A stretch of DNA of 64,000 bases from Paroedura picta. Lineage: Eukaryota > Chordata > Lepidosauria > Squamata > Gekkonidae. Under the pieces are notes generated by a model. It was not told where the DNA came from. It worked only from the letters and a program-made list of their open reading frames with translations, and did not search any database. The stretch is taken from positions 19,393,345 through 19,457,344 of the forward strand of contig NC_135381.1 in assembly GCF_049243985.1 (NCBI RefSeq), read 5' to 3'. A program made the position numbers and the translations under genes. Positions 1 to 12,800 of the stretch are shown here, in pieces (within the stretch, counting starts at the first letter, position 1; each line of letters starts with the position of its first letter).

Positions 1-397
1 TGCTGTGTAGCACATGGGATTCTGTTGGCGAGTTGAGCACACGAGCACCTGTAGGCAGCATCCTACTTTGTCAAGCATCCAAGCAAGTGGGGAGAAAGGA
101 GCCTCGGGGGAATGGAGAGAAGAGTAGGTTCTAAGGGAGTTTTTACATGCCACGTAGATGGGAAGAATTGGATTAAGTTCAATTTCAAATTGATTCTAGT
201 TCAAGGAACACGAGTCTCAGCTTTACTGACCACAGAGATCTGAAATGCAGTAGGTTCAAATGGCTTAGTGCCATAGCTGCTGGGTTCCAAATGTGGGATT
301 TGAAGTTAATGCTGATTATCAAAAGTTCCTGTGCTGGGCGACAACCCTTACCTGGCCTCCTCCTATCCTGCTGTTTCACTTGGACATCCCTCCCAGC
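1..397. other. ZMYM3 intron, nothing recognised
   Basis: Presumed intron upstream of the first visible ZMYM3 exon. No exon with MYM-finger cysteines and no recognisable repeat. Confidence 0.5.
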
Positions 398-775
398 CTT
401 TGTTGTTGTTGTTAGTTACGAAGTCGTGTCCACCCTATCGCGACCCCGTGGACAATGATCCTCCAGGCCTTCCTGTCCTCTACCATTCCCCGGAGTCCAT
501 TTAAGTTTGCACCGACTGCTTCAGTGACTCCATCCAGCCCCCTCATTCTCTGTCGTCCCCTTCTTCAATTGCTCCCAGCATTAGGCTCTTCCTTCTCATG
601 AGGTGGCCAAAGTATTTGAGTTTCATCTTCAGGATCTGGCCTTCTAAAGAGCAGTCAGGGCTGATCTCCTCTAGGACTGACCGGTTTGTTCGCCTTGCAG
701 TCCAGGGGACTGGCAAGAGTCTTCTCCAGCACCAGAGTTCAAGCACCAGAGTTTTCCAGCTGTCGTACCTAGTAT
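398..775 (-). mobile_element. Bov-B (RTE) LINE 3' end
   Basis: The sequence resembles the ruminant Bov-B/Bov-tA 3' region over its whole length (AAGTCGTGTCC, GCGACCCCGTGGAC, GGTGGCCAAAGTATTTGAG, CTTGCAGTCCAGGGGACT). On the minus strand it encodes the end of the RTE reverse transcriptase, including LKYFGHLMRR and LMLGAIEEGD. The TTG-repeat at its left is the element's 3' tail. It is 5'-truncated and lies in a ZMYM3 intron. Confidence 0.85.
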
Positions 776-848
776 GCTTACCCTTCAGATGATGGGGACC
801 TTTGCTGATGACCCCTCTGTTTTTGAATGACTTGTGTCTTGTCTGCAG

Positions 849-3800
849 ATTCAGCACGAGGTCAGCAACGGGAACGTGGTGCACCGGATCTGCAGCGACG
901 CTTGCTTCACCAAGTTTCGTGCCACCAAGGGCCTGAAAACTAACTGCTGCGACAACTGTGGCCTCTACCTTTACAACAAGGGGCTGCCGCTGGAGTACCT
1001 CTTCCACGAGGGACAGCAGAAGCGCTTCTGTAATGCCACCTGCCTCAACAGCTACAAGAAGGTGAGACTGGGAGAGGCAGGGACGCACAGCATTCAAGAT
1101 GAAAGTCGAGGGCTCTCTGAGCCAGCTTCCAGATCAGGGGTAGTCAAACTGCAGCCCTCCAGATGTCTATGGACTACAATTCCCATGAGCCCCTGCCAGC
1201 GAATGCTGGCAGGGGCTCATGGGAATTGTAGTCCATGGACATCTGGAGGGCCGCGGTTTGACTACCTCTGTTCCAGATGAACTGCACAGTGTTCCATGAG
1301 CCCTGGCCATCTCCTCATCATGTCATTTACTGCTGAGAGTTCTCATGACGTGCAGAACCACAGTGGCTGCACTATATTATTTCCTCCCATTTGGACTCCA
1401 GAGGAAAAGGCTCAAAAAGAATGCAAACTCCCTTCCCCCTTGTGACACATTTCCTTCTTTAATAATGCACAAGTGTCCTCCTAGGAAATGTTGTAGAAAT
1501 GTCTTGGCTTGTCTCATAGTTCAGCCCTGTGTGGGAGCTGAAGATGTGGCAGGTTCAGAGCAAAAGAGATGGTGGAAAGAGGGCCCAGGTGACGTGGCTG
1601 GAAATGCCTGGCAGCCACTCTGCTCTTTTCTCTCGGCAGAAGAACACCCGGGTATATCCATGCATGTGGTGCAAGACGCTCTGCAAGAACTTCGACATGC
1701 TGTCCCACAAGGACCGAAATGGCAAGACGGGTCTCTTTTGTTCCATCTGCTGCACCACATCCTACAAAGTCAAGCAATCGGGCCTGACAGGTAAGAGGTA
1801 GCGGTCTCCCCTTATAGTTCTGTTGCCTGTGATAGATTTGTGTGGCAGGGGAAGAAGGTCTTGCACACAAGGAAGAAGAGCAGGAGGCCAATGGGCCATC
1901 ACCTGTGCTAGAAGGGTCAGGCTGGGAGCTCTTTTACTAGAGCGGCTTGCTCCCTTCATTGGTAGTTGGGCCAGGATTCTGGCTATGTGATTCTGGCTTA
2001 CCAGGATTGTTCACAAGGGGGCAAAGATCTGGAGGGCTGAGTTGTTAGGAGCTGCTGTCTTGGTGTTGGCCACAGTTTGCCCTGTTTGGCCACAGTTTGG
2101 GTGAGGACAAATTCCCAGCAGTCCTCTTTCTTTGTTATGTTAGGCTCATGTCAAGCCTGGGGGAGGGGTCCCACGTGTCCTCCCTCATCAGCCTGGCCCC
2201 TCTTCCTGCCTTTCCTTTCCCCAGGACCCGCTCGGCCTTGCAGCTTCTGCCGGAAGAACCTGTCTGAGCCCTGCTACTACAACAAGAATGAGCAGGTGGT
2301 GTACCAGTTCTGCAGCCCGAGCTGCTGGACCAAATTCCAGGTACATAAGGAGGCTCTGCCACTGTCACAGTGACGGGACCAAACCCAGGAACGTGGGTTT
2401 TCTGCATGGCTGCGATCTGGTGCACCCATCAGACTCCTGAAAGCCTCTGTTTTCATAATCTTAAAAAGAAAAAAAAAGGCTTCTAGCTCTTACTGTTTGC
2501 TGATAAAAGCTTTGGAAGGTGAAGGTTGTGTTTGCTAAAAACTAAGGCTTAAGAAGATGGGGAAAGGGAGGGGCTGCATCACTCTTCAAAGTTGCCCAGG
2601 CTCTCCCAGGGCCATATGAATCCCATCTCTTCTTGATCTGCATTCTTGCACTTAAAACAGAGCCGTGCCCTACTATACAATTCAGCTCTTCTTGTCTGCT
2701 GGCACTATTTGTTACTAAGAACACATAACCCTTAAGTCCTCAGTGTCAGGTTTTTCTATCTTCCTAGCCCTTTGCTGCCCTTTCGTCCCCTTGCCACATC
2801 TCCCTTTTTTAATCAGCCCTTCCTGTCCCTGCGTAAAGTTCCCTGCCCTCATCCTGCGCCAAGCCACGTTCTATGACCAAATCCTCTCCCTCAGAACTTC
2901 CAATGTTTGTGAATACTCTGACCTCCCAGCAGTTCAGCCAATGGCCAGAGGTGGGTTGGGGAAGGTGAGGCTCGCTTAGCTAATTCTTAGCTTATTATAT
3001 ATTTATATATGAATATATATGATGTCTGCTCTATCGTGAGGGTCATTGTCTCGAATAAACTGTTTCTACTTCTGCTGATGCCGAAGAGAGTTTGTGTCTG
3101 CTGTCCAATAAATCAGTCAAATAACATTTGTGTGATTTGCATAATTTATTCTACTCGCAGACTGTTGGTCTTTTACTTCCATTGCCCATGGCCAAAAACC
3201 CTGTTCCATCCCAGGAGCAGCTGCAGTAGCTGGACGTCCCCTGGGTGGGGTGCCTGCCGATTACCTTTCCCCTCCTCGTGGAATGGGATCCAGTCACCCC
3301 TCAGTGTTGGGGGAAGGGGATATAGGGGGGCTTGTGTCTGCAGCCAGTGGGCGTGGGCACGGGAGGCGGATGCAGGAAGGGAGTGTCAGGGTGGATCTCG
3401 GCCTGGTTGGTGGGAACAAATGTGTATGCTTTGGAGAGTGGGCAAGAACACTTGGGTGGTGTGAGTCTGGGAACTGGGGCACTCTGAGAGCAGATGGGAG
3501 GCTGGGCAGGACAGTCCAAGCTGGGCACAGTGGGCATAGGTGATCCTGTGCCCCTTCTGAATCTTTCTCCCCTTCCCCTTCCCTCAAAATGCAGCGCACC
3601 AGTCCAGAAGGTGGGATCCACTTGACCTGCCATTCCTGCCACAACCTCTTCACTGGGAAGCCTGAGATCCTGGACTGGCAGGTGAGGGGGTTGCAGACAG
3701 GAGGCAAAGGCATTGCCCTGGAGGGAGGGAGGAAGGAAGGAAGGAAGGGAACAGTTCCTGGGCTGTGCAGTTGATTGGAAAGTCCAGGAGGTAGCTTCCC

Positions 3801-6800
3801 CTCTAACCTGCTCTCTCTGAATGCAGAAGGGATGGGCAGGTTCTGTTCTGGAGAAGTGGGGGTGCCCAGGTCTGCCACCGGTCCTCAGACAGACAGTAAG
3901 AGACCAGTTGGCCCAGCAGGGCCCTGCAGCTTTGCAGCTGGAGACCCCTCCTGATGTGGTCAGCCGGCTGATCGTGCTCCCTACCTTCCCCTCCACCCCC
4001 GGCCCTGGCAGGACAAGGTCTACCAGTTCTGCTGTAGAGACTGCTGTGAGGACTTCAAGCGGCTGCGCGGGGTGGTGTCCCAGTGCGAATACTGCAAGCA
4101 GGAGAAGCTGCTGCATGAAAAGATCCGCTTCTCAGGGGTGGAGAAGAACTTTTGCAGCGAAGGTACCTGGGGGGAGCACAAGCCGGGCCTGGGCTGAACA
4201 CAGGAGTCCTTTGGCAAAGAGGTGGAAGGGGCCCGGCAGCGGAGGGAAGTCGGGGGGGGGGGTGAAAGGAGGGAGAGGGGCTCTCCTGCTGGGGCCTGGC
4301 TGCCCAGAGAGTGCCGAAGGAGGCCACCTTGCACGGCTGCAGCCTGCCCCCAGCACCAGCTGGCCTTGCTGTGCCTTGCAGGTCCTTGCATGTGTGGGCT
4401 TGGGCCGAAGGTCACTTGGAGTAAACTCTGCTTAGAACCAGAGAGGTGAGCGATGGCGAGTCCCTCCCGGTTTAAGTCCCACCTTGGGGGCCAGTGCAGG
4501 ATTGTTGCTTTCAGGCTGCCTCTGCATTGCTGTGCTCTGCTGTTCCTCAAAGCTGCTTGTCTCTGGGTTCCCTGCTATGGCGAGGGGGCCCACTGTGCCC
4601 CCCCGGGAAGGTTTCACCCATGTTGTTTCTCCGCAGGGTGTGTGCTTCTTTATAAACAGGATTTCACCAAGAATCTGGGCCTCTGCTGCATCACCTGCAC
4701 CTACTGCTCCCAGACGTGCCAGCGAGCGGTCACCGAGCAGCTTGAGGGCAGCACCTGGGACTTTTGCAGTGAAGACTGCAAAAGCAAATACCTGCTGTGG
4801 TACTTCAAGGTGGGCAGATGGGGAGGGGTGCTCTCGGGCTCTCCTGCAATGTCCCCTTTGGTCTGGCTGGGTCTCTTGGGCACAGCCCTTGAGCACAGGG
4901 ACTCTGGTCTCCTTCACTGGGGCCTTAGCTGACTGGAAATTAAAACCCCGTCTTGTGGGAAGTCAGATTGGATTCTGCAAGTCACGCACACAAAACAGTC
5001 AGACTCGTCAACCGCTTTTGACCTTGCTCAGAAGTGGTAGCAGTTTGCTGGAGGTGGTGCTAGGTCAGATAAGGTGGGGTGAGGGATGCAGAAGACTGGA
5101 GGGTTATGGGGAAGGCCACTCTTCCAGTCTGGGATGGATGGACTTAAACAACAGCAGCTGTACCTTTGGTAGTTCCTCTTCCCTTGATTTGCAAAGAAAG
5201 GCAGTATCCAAGGGGCCTGGGAGATCCCAAGCTCCTCTGACTGCCAGCCGTGCCCTGTGCCTGGCTGTGGACTTTGTGGCTGACTGACCGTTTGTCCCTC
5301 TTCTTGTGGCTTTCAGGCCGCTCGGTGCCACGCTTGCAAGCGCCAAGGGAAGCTGTTGGAAACCATCCACTGGCGAGGGCAAATCAAACACTTCTGCAAC
5401 CAGCACTGCCTGCTGCGCTTTTACAACCAACAGAACCAACCTAACTTAGACACCCAGAAAGGGCCTGAGAGCCTGCTGAACAGTGAGTAGCGCAGTGCTT
5501 TGGCTCGTCCGGAGCGGCAGGGAGCTTGACTGCAAGGGGGCCTGCTAGAGCTGCTAGGGACTGATTCTGCACTGGCCCCTGCGGGTGGGGTGGATGGGAC
5601 CGCTCAGGGTTGCCCCCCGCCTCTCCCTGCCTCCCTCCCTCCATTGCTAACCTCTCTGGTTCTATGACACGCAGGGCCAGCCAGCCAGCCAGCCAGGAGG
5701 AGCCGGTACCAGCGCTGCCTGTAACTCCCGTTCTTAACAGGGAGGCTCCGATATGGCTCCTATGGGTGGCTCCGTTCTCCAGCGGAGAGTTCTGTGTGGA
5801 GGGCCAGGCTTGGCCTGGAGTGCCAGGGCCAGCTGTCACCCTCCTGTTACTCTCCCCAGAATCAAAAAGCTAAGCAGTATTGGGCCAGGTCAGTTCTGGA
5901 ATGGGAGACCCAGAGGCACCTAGGAGAGGGATGATGCTCTTGCAGTAGACAAGGCCTGTTGTGCTGGAGAGGGCATCTAGGGCCTGAGGCACGTGCTGAT
6001 GGCCCAGGTGCTGCCACAGAGTCTGGTGGGTACCGGTGCCCCATGCTGGGAAATGGACAAGAAAGCAACGCACCAGAATCACTTGGGTGCATCCTGTTCA
6101 GAAGAGGCCTTGTTTGCTGTGCTGGGAATAGTCCATGTCTCCCCCTCCCCCGGGCAGCACCAATTGGCACACTGTGTGTGTGGCACCCTCAGTTCTTTAT
6201 CAGCTAGACAGGACTTGGTGTGCATAAAAATCAAGATCTTTGCCATAGTGAAAAAGTTGAATGCTTTGTCTACAGTTAGTTAGGTAGGCAATTTCCGGGA
6301 ATTTCTTCCTTCCTTGTCTTTTAAGGAAAGTTTTGTTCTTTGAATACTGAATCCACCATTTATACCTTTTTTTTTTTTGAGCTTGTGCAAAGACAGCAGG
6401 GCTAGACCCAGTCCTGACTGAAGAGGCTTCAAGAGTGTAAAGTGGGTCACGCTGAGTGAGCCCCAGGCAGTGGCTGGGTGAGGCACCGATGCCTTCAGCT
6501 CTTGCGTCTGTCTTGACTTAGACCACCCTGTTATCTTTTTTTTTGTTTTCTTCTCTTTCTCTCTGGCCCCCACTTCCAACCAGGATAAGGTGAGCAGCTA
6601 TGGGCTTCCCCACTTGAAATGTTGAGGATGGATGAGAAGAGGTTCAGTAGACAGGAGGGGCTCCTTTTGCCTGTTCCCCCACACTGCAAAATCAGGATTG
6701 TGAATCTGCTCCCGAGCCCTGCTAAACACCTTGCCTAGGTTTCTCCACACCCAGGTCAGGCATTAACTCTGGGATGGGCTGGCACATACACAGCTCCCCT

Positions 6801-9800
6801 CCCCCTTCAGAGGTCAGGGACATGGCCACAGCTCCATTGTCCTGTTAGCAAATGAAAGCTCTTCTGTAGGGTTTCCTGCCTTCCAGACTTGGGCAGGTCG
6901 CAACCGATGAAAAAACCCCTTATCTCTGAAATGTTTCCCTTTAGGTCAGACCCCTGAGCCAAAACAGCCCTCTTCCACCCCAGCAAAAGCAGAGACCCAC
7001 ACGGTGAGTGGGTGGGTGGGAGGTTCAGAGGGTGCAGCTACCTGCTCACCTGCTTCATGGTGGGAGGTAGCTGACAGTTTGATCCAGGCTCTGAGCCTGA
7101 TGGGAGGAGGATGGAAAGAGCCTGCCTTCATTTGCAGTTTGCAAGTGCCATGCCCAGCCATACGTGGGCACAGCTTCTGGAAGAGGAGGCTGGGATCGCG
7201 CTCTGCATGGACTGCTGATGCTTGTTCTGTCTGGATCCATGCCTTTGCAGGTGCCTGCAAAAAACACTTCTGCCCCAGCAGCACCGGCTGCCCCACTGCC
7301 ATCACAGCTGATCACACCACGGAAGAACAAAGCTGCCATGTGCAAGCCTCTCATGCAGAACCGGGGGGTGTCCTGCAAGGTAGAAATGAAGTCCAAGGGC
7401 TGTCAGACAGGTGAGAAAGGGCAAGGGGAGGTCAGCTGGGCTTCCCAGGAGCTTTGACCTCTGCTCTGTGGGGAGATGTGGCCCTGCAGAGGAGTCTTCA
7501 GCAGCGGCTGGCTTTCTTGAGCCCCCTGGCTCTACATTTGCACATACCAGCTCTCCTTTATTTTTGCTCTCTGCTTGCGGTACAGTTAATTGGGTTGACA
7601 TAAGGTAGTTCAGAGGCTGGAGTAGATGGAAAGGACTTAATATCATACATTCAGTCTGACCACCTTCTCACGAATTCTCAAGAGCAAAATCTCATTTTGC
7701 TTGGGAAAGCCATGAATGCAATACAGTTAAGCCTCACCTGGACTACCATGTTAAATTCTGGGCAGTGCATTTAAGATGGATGTAGGCAAACTGGAAAAGG
7801 GCAACATAGATTTGTTCAGGGATTTTGAAAATATGTCCAGGAGAAAAGGTTGCAGGAGCTAAGTATGCTTTTTGTCTAGAATGCACTGTTCTGATAGCCA
7901 AAGGGCTGTCACATAGAGGAGGACAAAGGGATGTGGCAAGGGATGAACTAGGTTTAAGCCACAGCGGTGTAGATTTCCCTTAAACATTAGGAAGAACTTC
8001 CTGCTTGTAAACCAATTTTGCAGTGAAGCTGTTACTGAAGACCTGGGGGACAGATGTTCCTCCCCCAGGGGTTTTCAAGCAAAGATTTAATTCACTACAA
8101 TGACCAGGGACTAAATGGCTGCAAGGTGCCTCCAAATTCTTCACAAGGAAAAGAATCCCCCTCAGCTGTCGGGAAGGCTAATAGTTTGCCATTTGATCCT
8201 GACAGAGGCTGATTGGAAGCCCCAGGTCATTGTGCTGCCCATCCCCGTGCCGATCTTTGTGCCTGTGCCTATGAACATGTACTGCCAGAAAATACCTGTG
8301 CCTTTCTCCATGCCTGTCCCGGTAAGCATGAACCTGACCTTCTCCTGCTCTGTGTGGACCATTTTTTCCTGATCCCCTGCCCTGTTGATGTGTTTTCCTT
8401 CTTTTGAAGGTGCCTGTGCCAATGTTCCTGCCTACCACACTGGAGAGCACGGAGAAGATTGTGGAGACTATAGAGGAACTGAAGGTGAAAATCCCATCCA
8501 ACCCCCTGGAAGCTGACATTTTGGCCATGGCTGAGATGATAGCAGAGGCAGAGGAGTTGGACAAGGCCTCATCAGATCTTTGTGGTAGGTCCTGGGACAG
8601 TCTTGCTGATAACCATGGTTGCCTGAGCTTTCCCCACCCCCAAAATTCAAAAGGGAGAAAATGCACACTAGTTTTGCGCAGTGCTACCCCTGTTTAACCT
8701 AGATGTTAAAAACCTTGTACACAAGACAGCCTATGTGTTTAGCATGTGTTTACCTCTACTCTATGACATCTGGTTTGAAGAATTACAGGCAGTGATTTTC
8801 TGTAGGCTGCTATTGCTCAATGCGGCTGATTTAATATTTATTTATTAGATTTCTTAGCCATCACTCCCGATCTGGTGGCTTGCAGCAGCTTACAAAAGTG
8901 TTAAAACAGAAAGAGATAAAATACAATTTAAAAAAACCACCCCATACCAACCCTCACCAATCCAAACCAATCCTTCTTCCACCGGTTGCCATCTCCAGAT
9001 TGTTGTCCCAGCAGGTGTTCGGGGGAGGGGCAAAATGTTCTGTTCCACCCGGCCTCAACCAAATGCCTGACGGAAAAGCTCCATTTTACAGGCGTGGAAC
9101 TTTGACAGCTCTATTAGGGCCCTCCGCTCTCCTGGGAGCTCATTCCACCAAAAAGGCCCTGGCTCTGATTGAGGCCAGGCGATCATCGTGTGGGCCAGGA
9201 ACATCCAGCCTGTTAGCATTTGTAGAGTGCAAGGCTCTGTGTGGGACATAGGGAGTTAGGTAATCTCTGAAGTACGCAGGGCCCAGACTGCGGATGGCCT
9301 TAAAGGTGAAAACCAAAACCTTGAGCCTGACCTGGTATTTAACTGGTAGCCAATGCAGCTGCCTCAGTGCAGGCTAGATATAGGTCCTGTATGGCAGGGG
9401 TAGTCAACATGTGGTCCTCCAGATGTCCATGGACTACAATTCCCATGAGCCCCTGCCAGCATTTGCTGGCAGGGTCTCATAGGAATTGTAGTCCATGAAC
9501 ATCTGGAGGACCACATGTTGACTACCCCTGCTCTAAGGTGCTCTGTTGAGGACCCTATCAGCTGCATTTTGCCCCAGCTTTAATTTCCAGGTCAGGGACA
9601 AGGGTAGGCCCATGTAGTGCAAGTTACAGAAGTCTATCTTAGAGGAGACTGTTGCAAGGATCACTGTGGCTTGATGTCCCTGGGACAGATACGGTGTTAG
9701 TAGCCATGCCTGGCTACTTTTCCCTTTGCTTTTCTATGACTGTTCTACCCAGTTATTTGAATGTATACTGGTAAATGCTTACTCACCCTAGGGAACTGCG

Positions 9801-12800
9801 GGGAGAGACTAAAATCCTTCTTTTGTTCTTGTTTGATAATTGCACAAGAGGCTGATGGTAAATCAAGCTTTTATTTCACTTTGATGGGAAATGGTCAGGT
9901 AGGAATCAGGTTTAGGATTTATGAGGTGAACTGGCAACAGGAATGAGGTATACAACTGAACACAAGATAATTTGTATACAAATAAATACCAGATAATTTG
10001 TTACAAACAAGTAACTATATTCAGACAGTCTTTAAAACTTAGGACAGAGATTCCATGGTAGTCTCCGCTTACATAAGCTTCTAGGTCTCACAGACATTAA
10101 AGTTGGTGAAGTCAGGAACATTCACACAAGTTCCAGTTATTTTCCTTATTCACTGTCTTAAGGATGGCCCCCATCTTCTAGGAGCTATTTCCCACAGACT
10201 TGATAAGACTACCCCCTTCACTAGGAGCTTTTGTTCAGTCTTGATAGGGTTGAGCTATATGTACCATTTCTCTAATGGGATAGTTCTTGATTCTTTCATA
10301 GTCTGCTTTGCTTTCTACCTGTTAACTGTCCACTGACATTCTCAAATGAAGAATTCCATTTGAATCCGTTAACTCATGGTTTTCAGACTGGGTTACGGCA
10401 TTAACCATTTACTGACTGTCCATCTGCAAATGACCTGTAGAGAGGAGCAAGTATTTCAGTAAAGGATTTTCCTCCCTTACTCCTAATACATTCATGCTGG
10501 ACCTTGGAAATTGTCTTTTCCATGTTTGCAGGGTAAACTTTTCACTCATTATAGCTCTGTGGTCTGGTGGGCAGAAACCATTCACCTGGGGTATATCTCT
10601 CTGACCTCTTGTCCTTGAGGACACTTCCAAAGACACTACTAAGGGGCAGCTGCCTGACCTACTTATCTGTTTGCAGACCTGGTGAGCAACCAGAGTGCCG
10701 AGGGCCTTTTGGAGGACTGTGACCTGTTTGGGCCCGCTAGAGATGACGTGTTGGCCATGGCAGTCAAGATGGCAAATGTGCTAGATGAGCCGGGTCAGGA
10801 TTTGGAAGCTGACTTCCCCAAAAGTAAGAGTAACAGCAGCCTGGGGCTCTTGGGCTTGAGGGTGTGGAGCACCAGCCTCTCCCGAAGAGAGGAAGCATAG
10901 AGAGGGTAATTCATGAGCCCTGGCTAGCAGCCTTCCACCTCAGGAAGAGTAGCTGGCTTTGCCTCTAAAGTCTTCTGCAGAAGGTGGGCATATAATTGTG
11001 ACCTGCAGAGCCCACAAGAGGGAGGGAGAGAGGTCAGTGGCTGGCCAGTTGCTCTCTTTCCAGGTCTTTTGGGTTGGTGTGGGCAGAGTCAGTGCCCACC
11101 AGGGAAAGAGAATGGTGGATGCGTGTAATGGGCAGTGCTTCACTATACTCTGCATGTCATATTGGAGCTTCTAAGCCCAGGCCTTGAGGGCCACATGCAT
11201 CTGAGTAACCTGTTATATCACTGACCCCTTTTCCTTGTTCCCCACCAGACCCTTTGGACATTAATCCCAGTGTGGATTTCCTCTTTGACTGTGGCCTTGT
11301 GGGCCCAGAGGACGTTTCCGCTGACCAAGATTTGCCTCGTGCCATCCGTAAGGTGAGTTCGGGCCCCCTCATTCAAAAACCTGGTCACCCAGCTGCTGAG
11401 GAAATAGCATTGTTAAGCTGTGTTATTTAATAATATCCCACCTTTCAATTCAGAAAGGGCCCTCTAGGTTAGTTTAAACAGGCACCTCGTTGCAATAAAA
11501 CAAAGAAGATTTAAGAAGCGTGTTCTTTTCCAGCCTCATTCAAAATAACATGCATTAAAAACCCAAAGCCTGCCTCTAAGAACAGACCATAAATACTCTT
11601 TGGTAGCTGGTAAATGCTCTCCTCAAGTGCATGGTAGAAAGACAAAGAAGGCTGAGGAATTCTGCAGCTGCGGTACCAGTATAGAACTTCCCCTTCTCTC
11701 CTGTAGCTATTGAGTGTAATTTGAACTGGGGGTGCAGACAAGGACCTCTGTTGATGACCTGGGTGCCTGGGCCAGCCGCTGGGGGAGGAGCAATCCTCAA
11801 GCTCCTGTGGGCCTCCCAACGTTAATAGCTTCAAAGGCTACAACTGGCCATTTGCATTGAGACACAACATAAGCAACCAGCTTAATCTAAACAAAACGGG
11901 AGCAATATGTCCCCAGTGTTGTCAGTCTAGCGTTTGGGACATGTGGCTGCCTCCAGATACTTTTCACTGGCAGACCTTCCCTCATGGAGTGTGTTAGAAT
12001 TATGCTTGAGTGCAGATCGCTAGTAAAGATGGAACTCTGAAGCCACCCGCTGAATCATGAAGCAGCCAGCAGACAGTAAACCTAAGAGCAGGGGTAGTCA
12101 AACTGCGGCCCTCCAGATGTCCATGGACTACAATTCCCATGAGCCCCTGCCAGCAGTTGCTGGCAGGGGCTCATGGGAATTGTAGTCCATGGACATCTGG
12201 AGGGCCACAGTTTGACTACCCCTGCCTAAGAGGAACGACCACGGCATACTATCTAGGTGCCTATGATGACAAGGATGATGATGATTCTGGCCACAACCTT
12301 AATTTAAAAAAAATAGAATCATAAAATCATAGAATCATAGAGTTGGAAGGGGCCATAGAGGCCATCTAGTCCAACCCCCTGCTCTACGCAGGATCAGCCC
12401 TAAGCATCCTAAAGCATGCAAGAAAAGTGTGTATCCAACCTTTGTTTGAAGACTGCCAGTGAAATGCATGCGGAGTGCATGTGAAGGGGTCGAGGCTCAA
12501 TGGTAGAGCACCAGCTTTCCGTGCAGCAAGGTCCAAGGTTCAGTCTCCAGCCCTAAGGATCAGGCAGCGGGTGAAATGAAATACCTAGACTTGACATCCT
12601 GGAGAGCCACTGCTAGGATAGGTGACACGGAGTTTGATAGATCAGTGGCCTGCCTGAGACTGCCTTCTGTCCCCACTGCAGGGCCAGAAGCGCCTCGTTC
12701 TCTCTGAGAGCTGCTCGCGGGACTCCATGAGCAGCCAGCCCAGCTGTATGGCACTCAACTATTCTTATGGCGTGAATGCCTGGAAGAGCTGGGTGCAAGC

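Noticed and set aside
3301-4116. 271-residue open frame on the minus strand
   Set aside because: It crosses ZMYM3 exons 4-5 and introns in antisense and has low-complexity, Pro-rich content without family resemblance.
5855-5960. 5S rRNA gene
   Set aside because: Only the internal promoter region matches, with many differences; the rest is unrelated.
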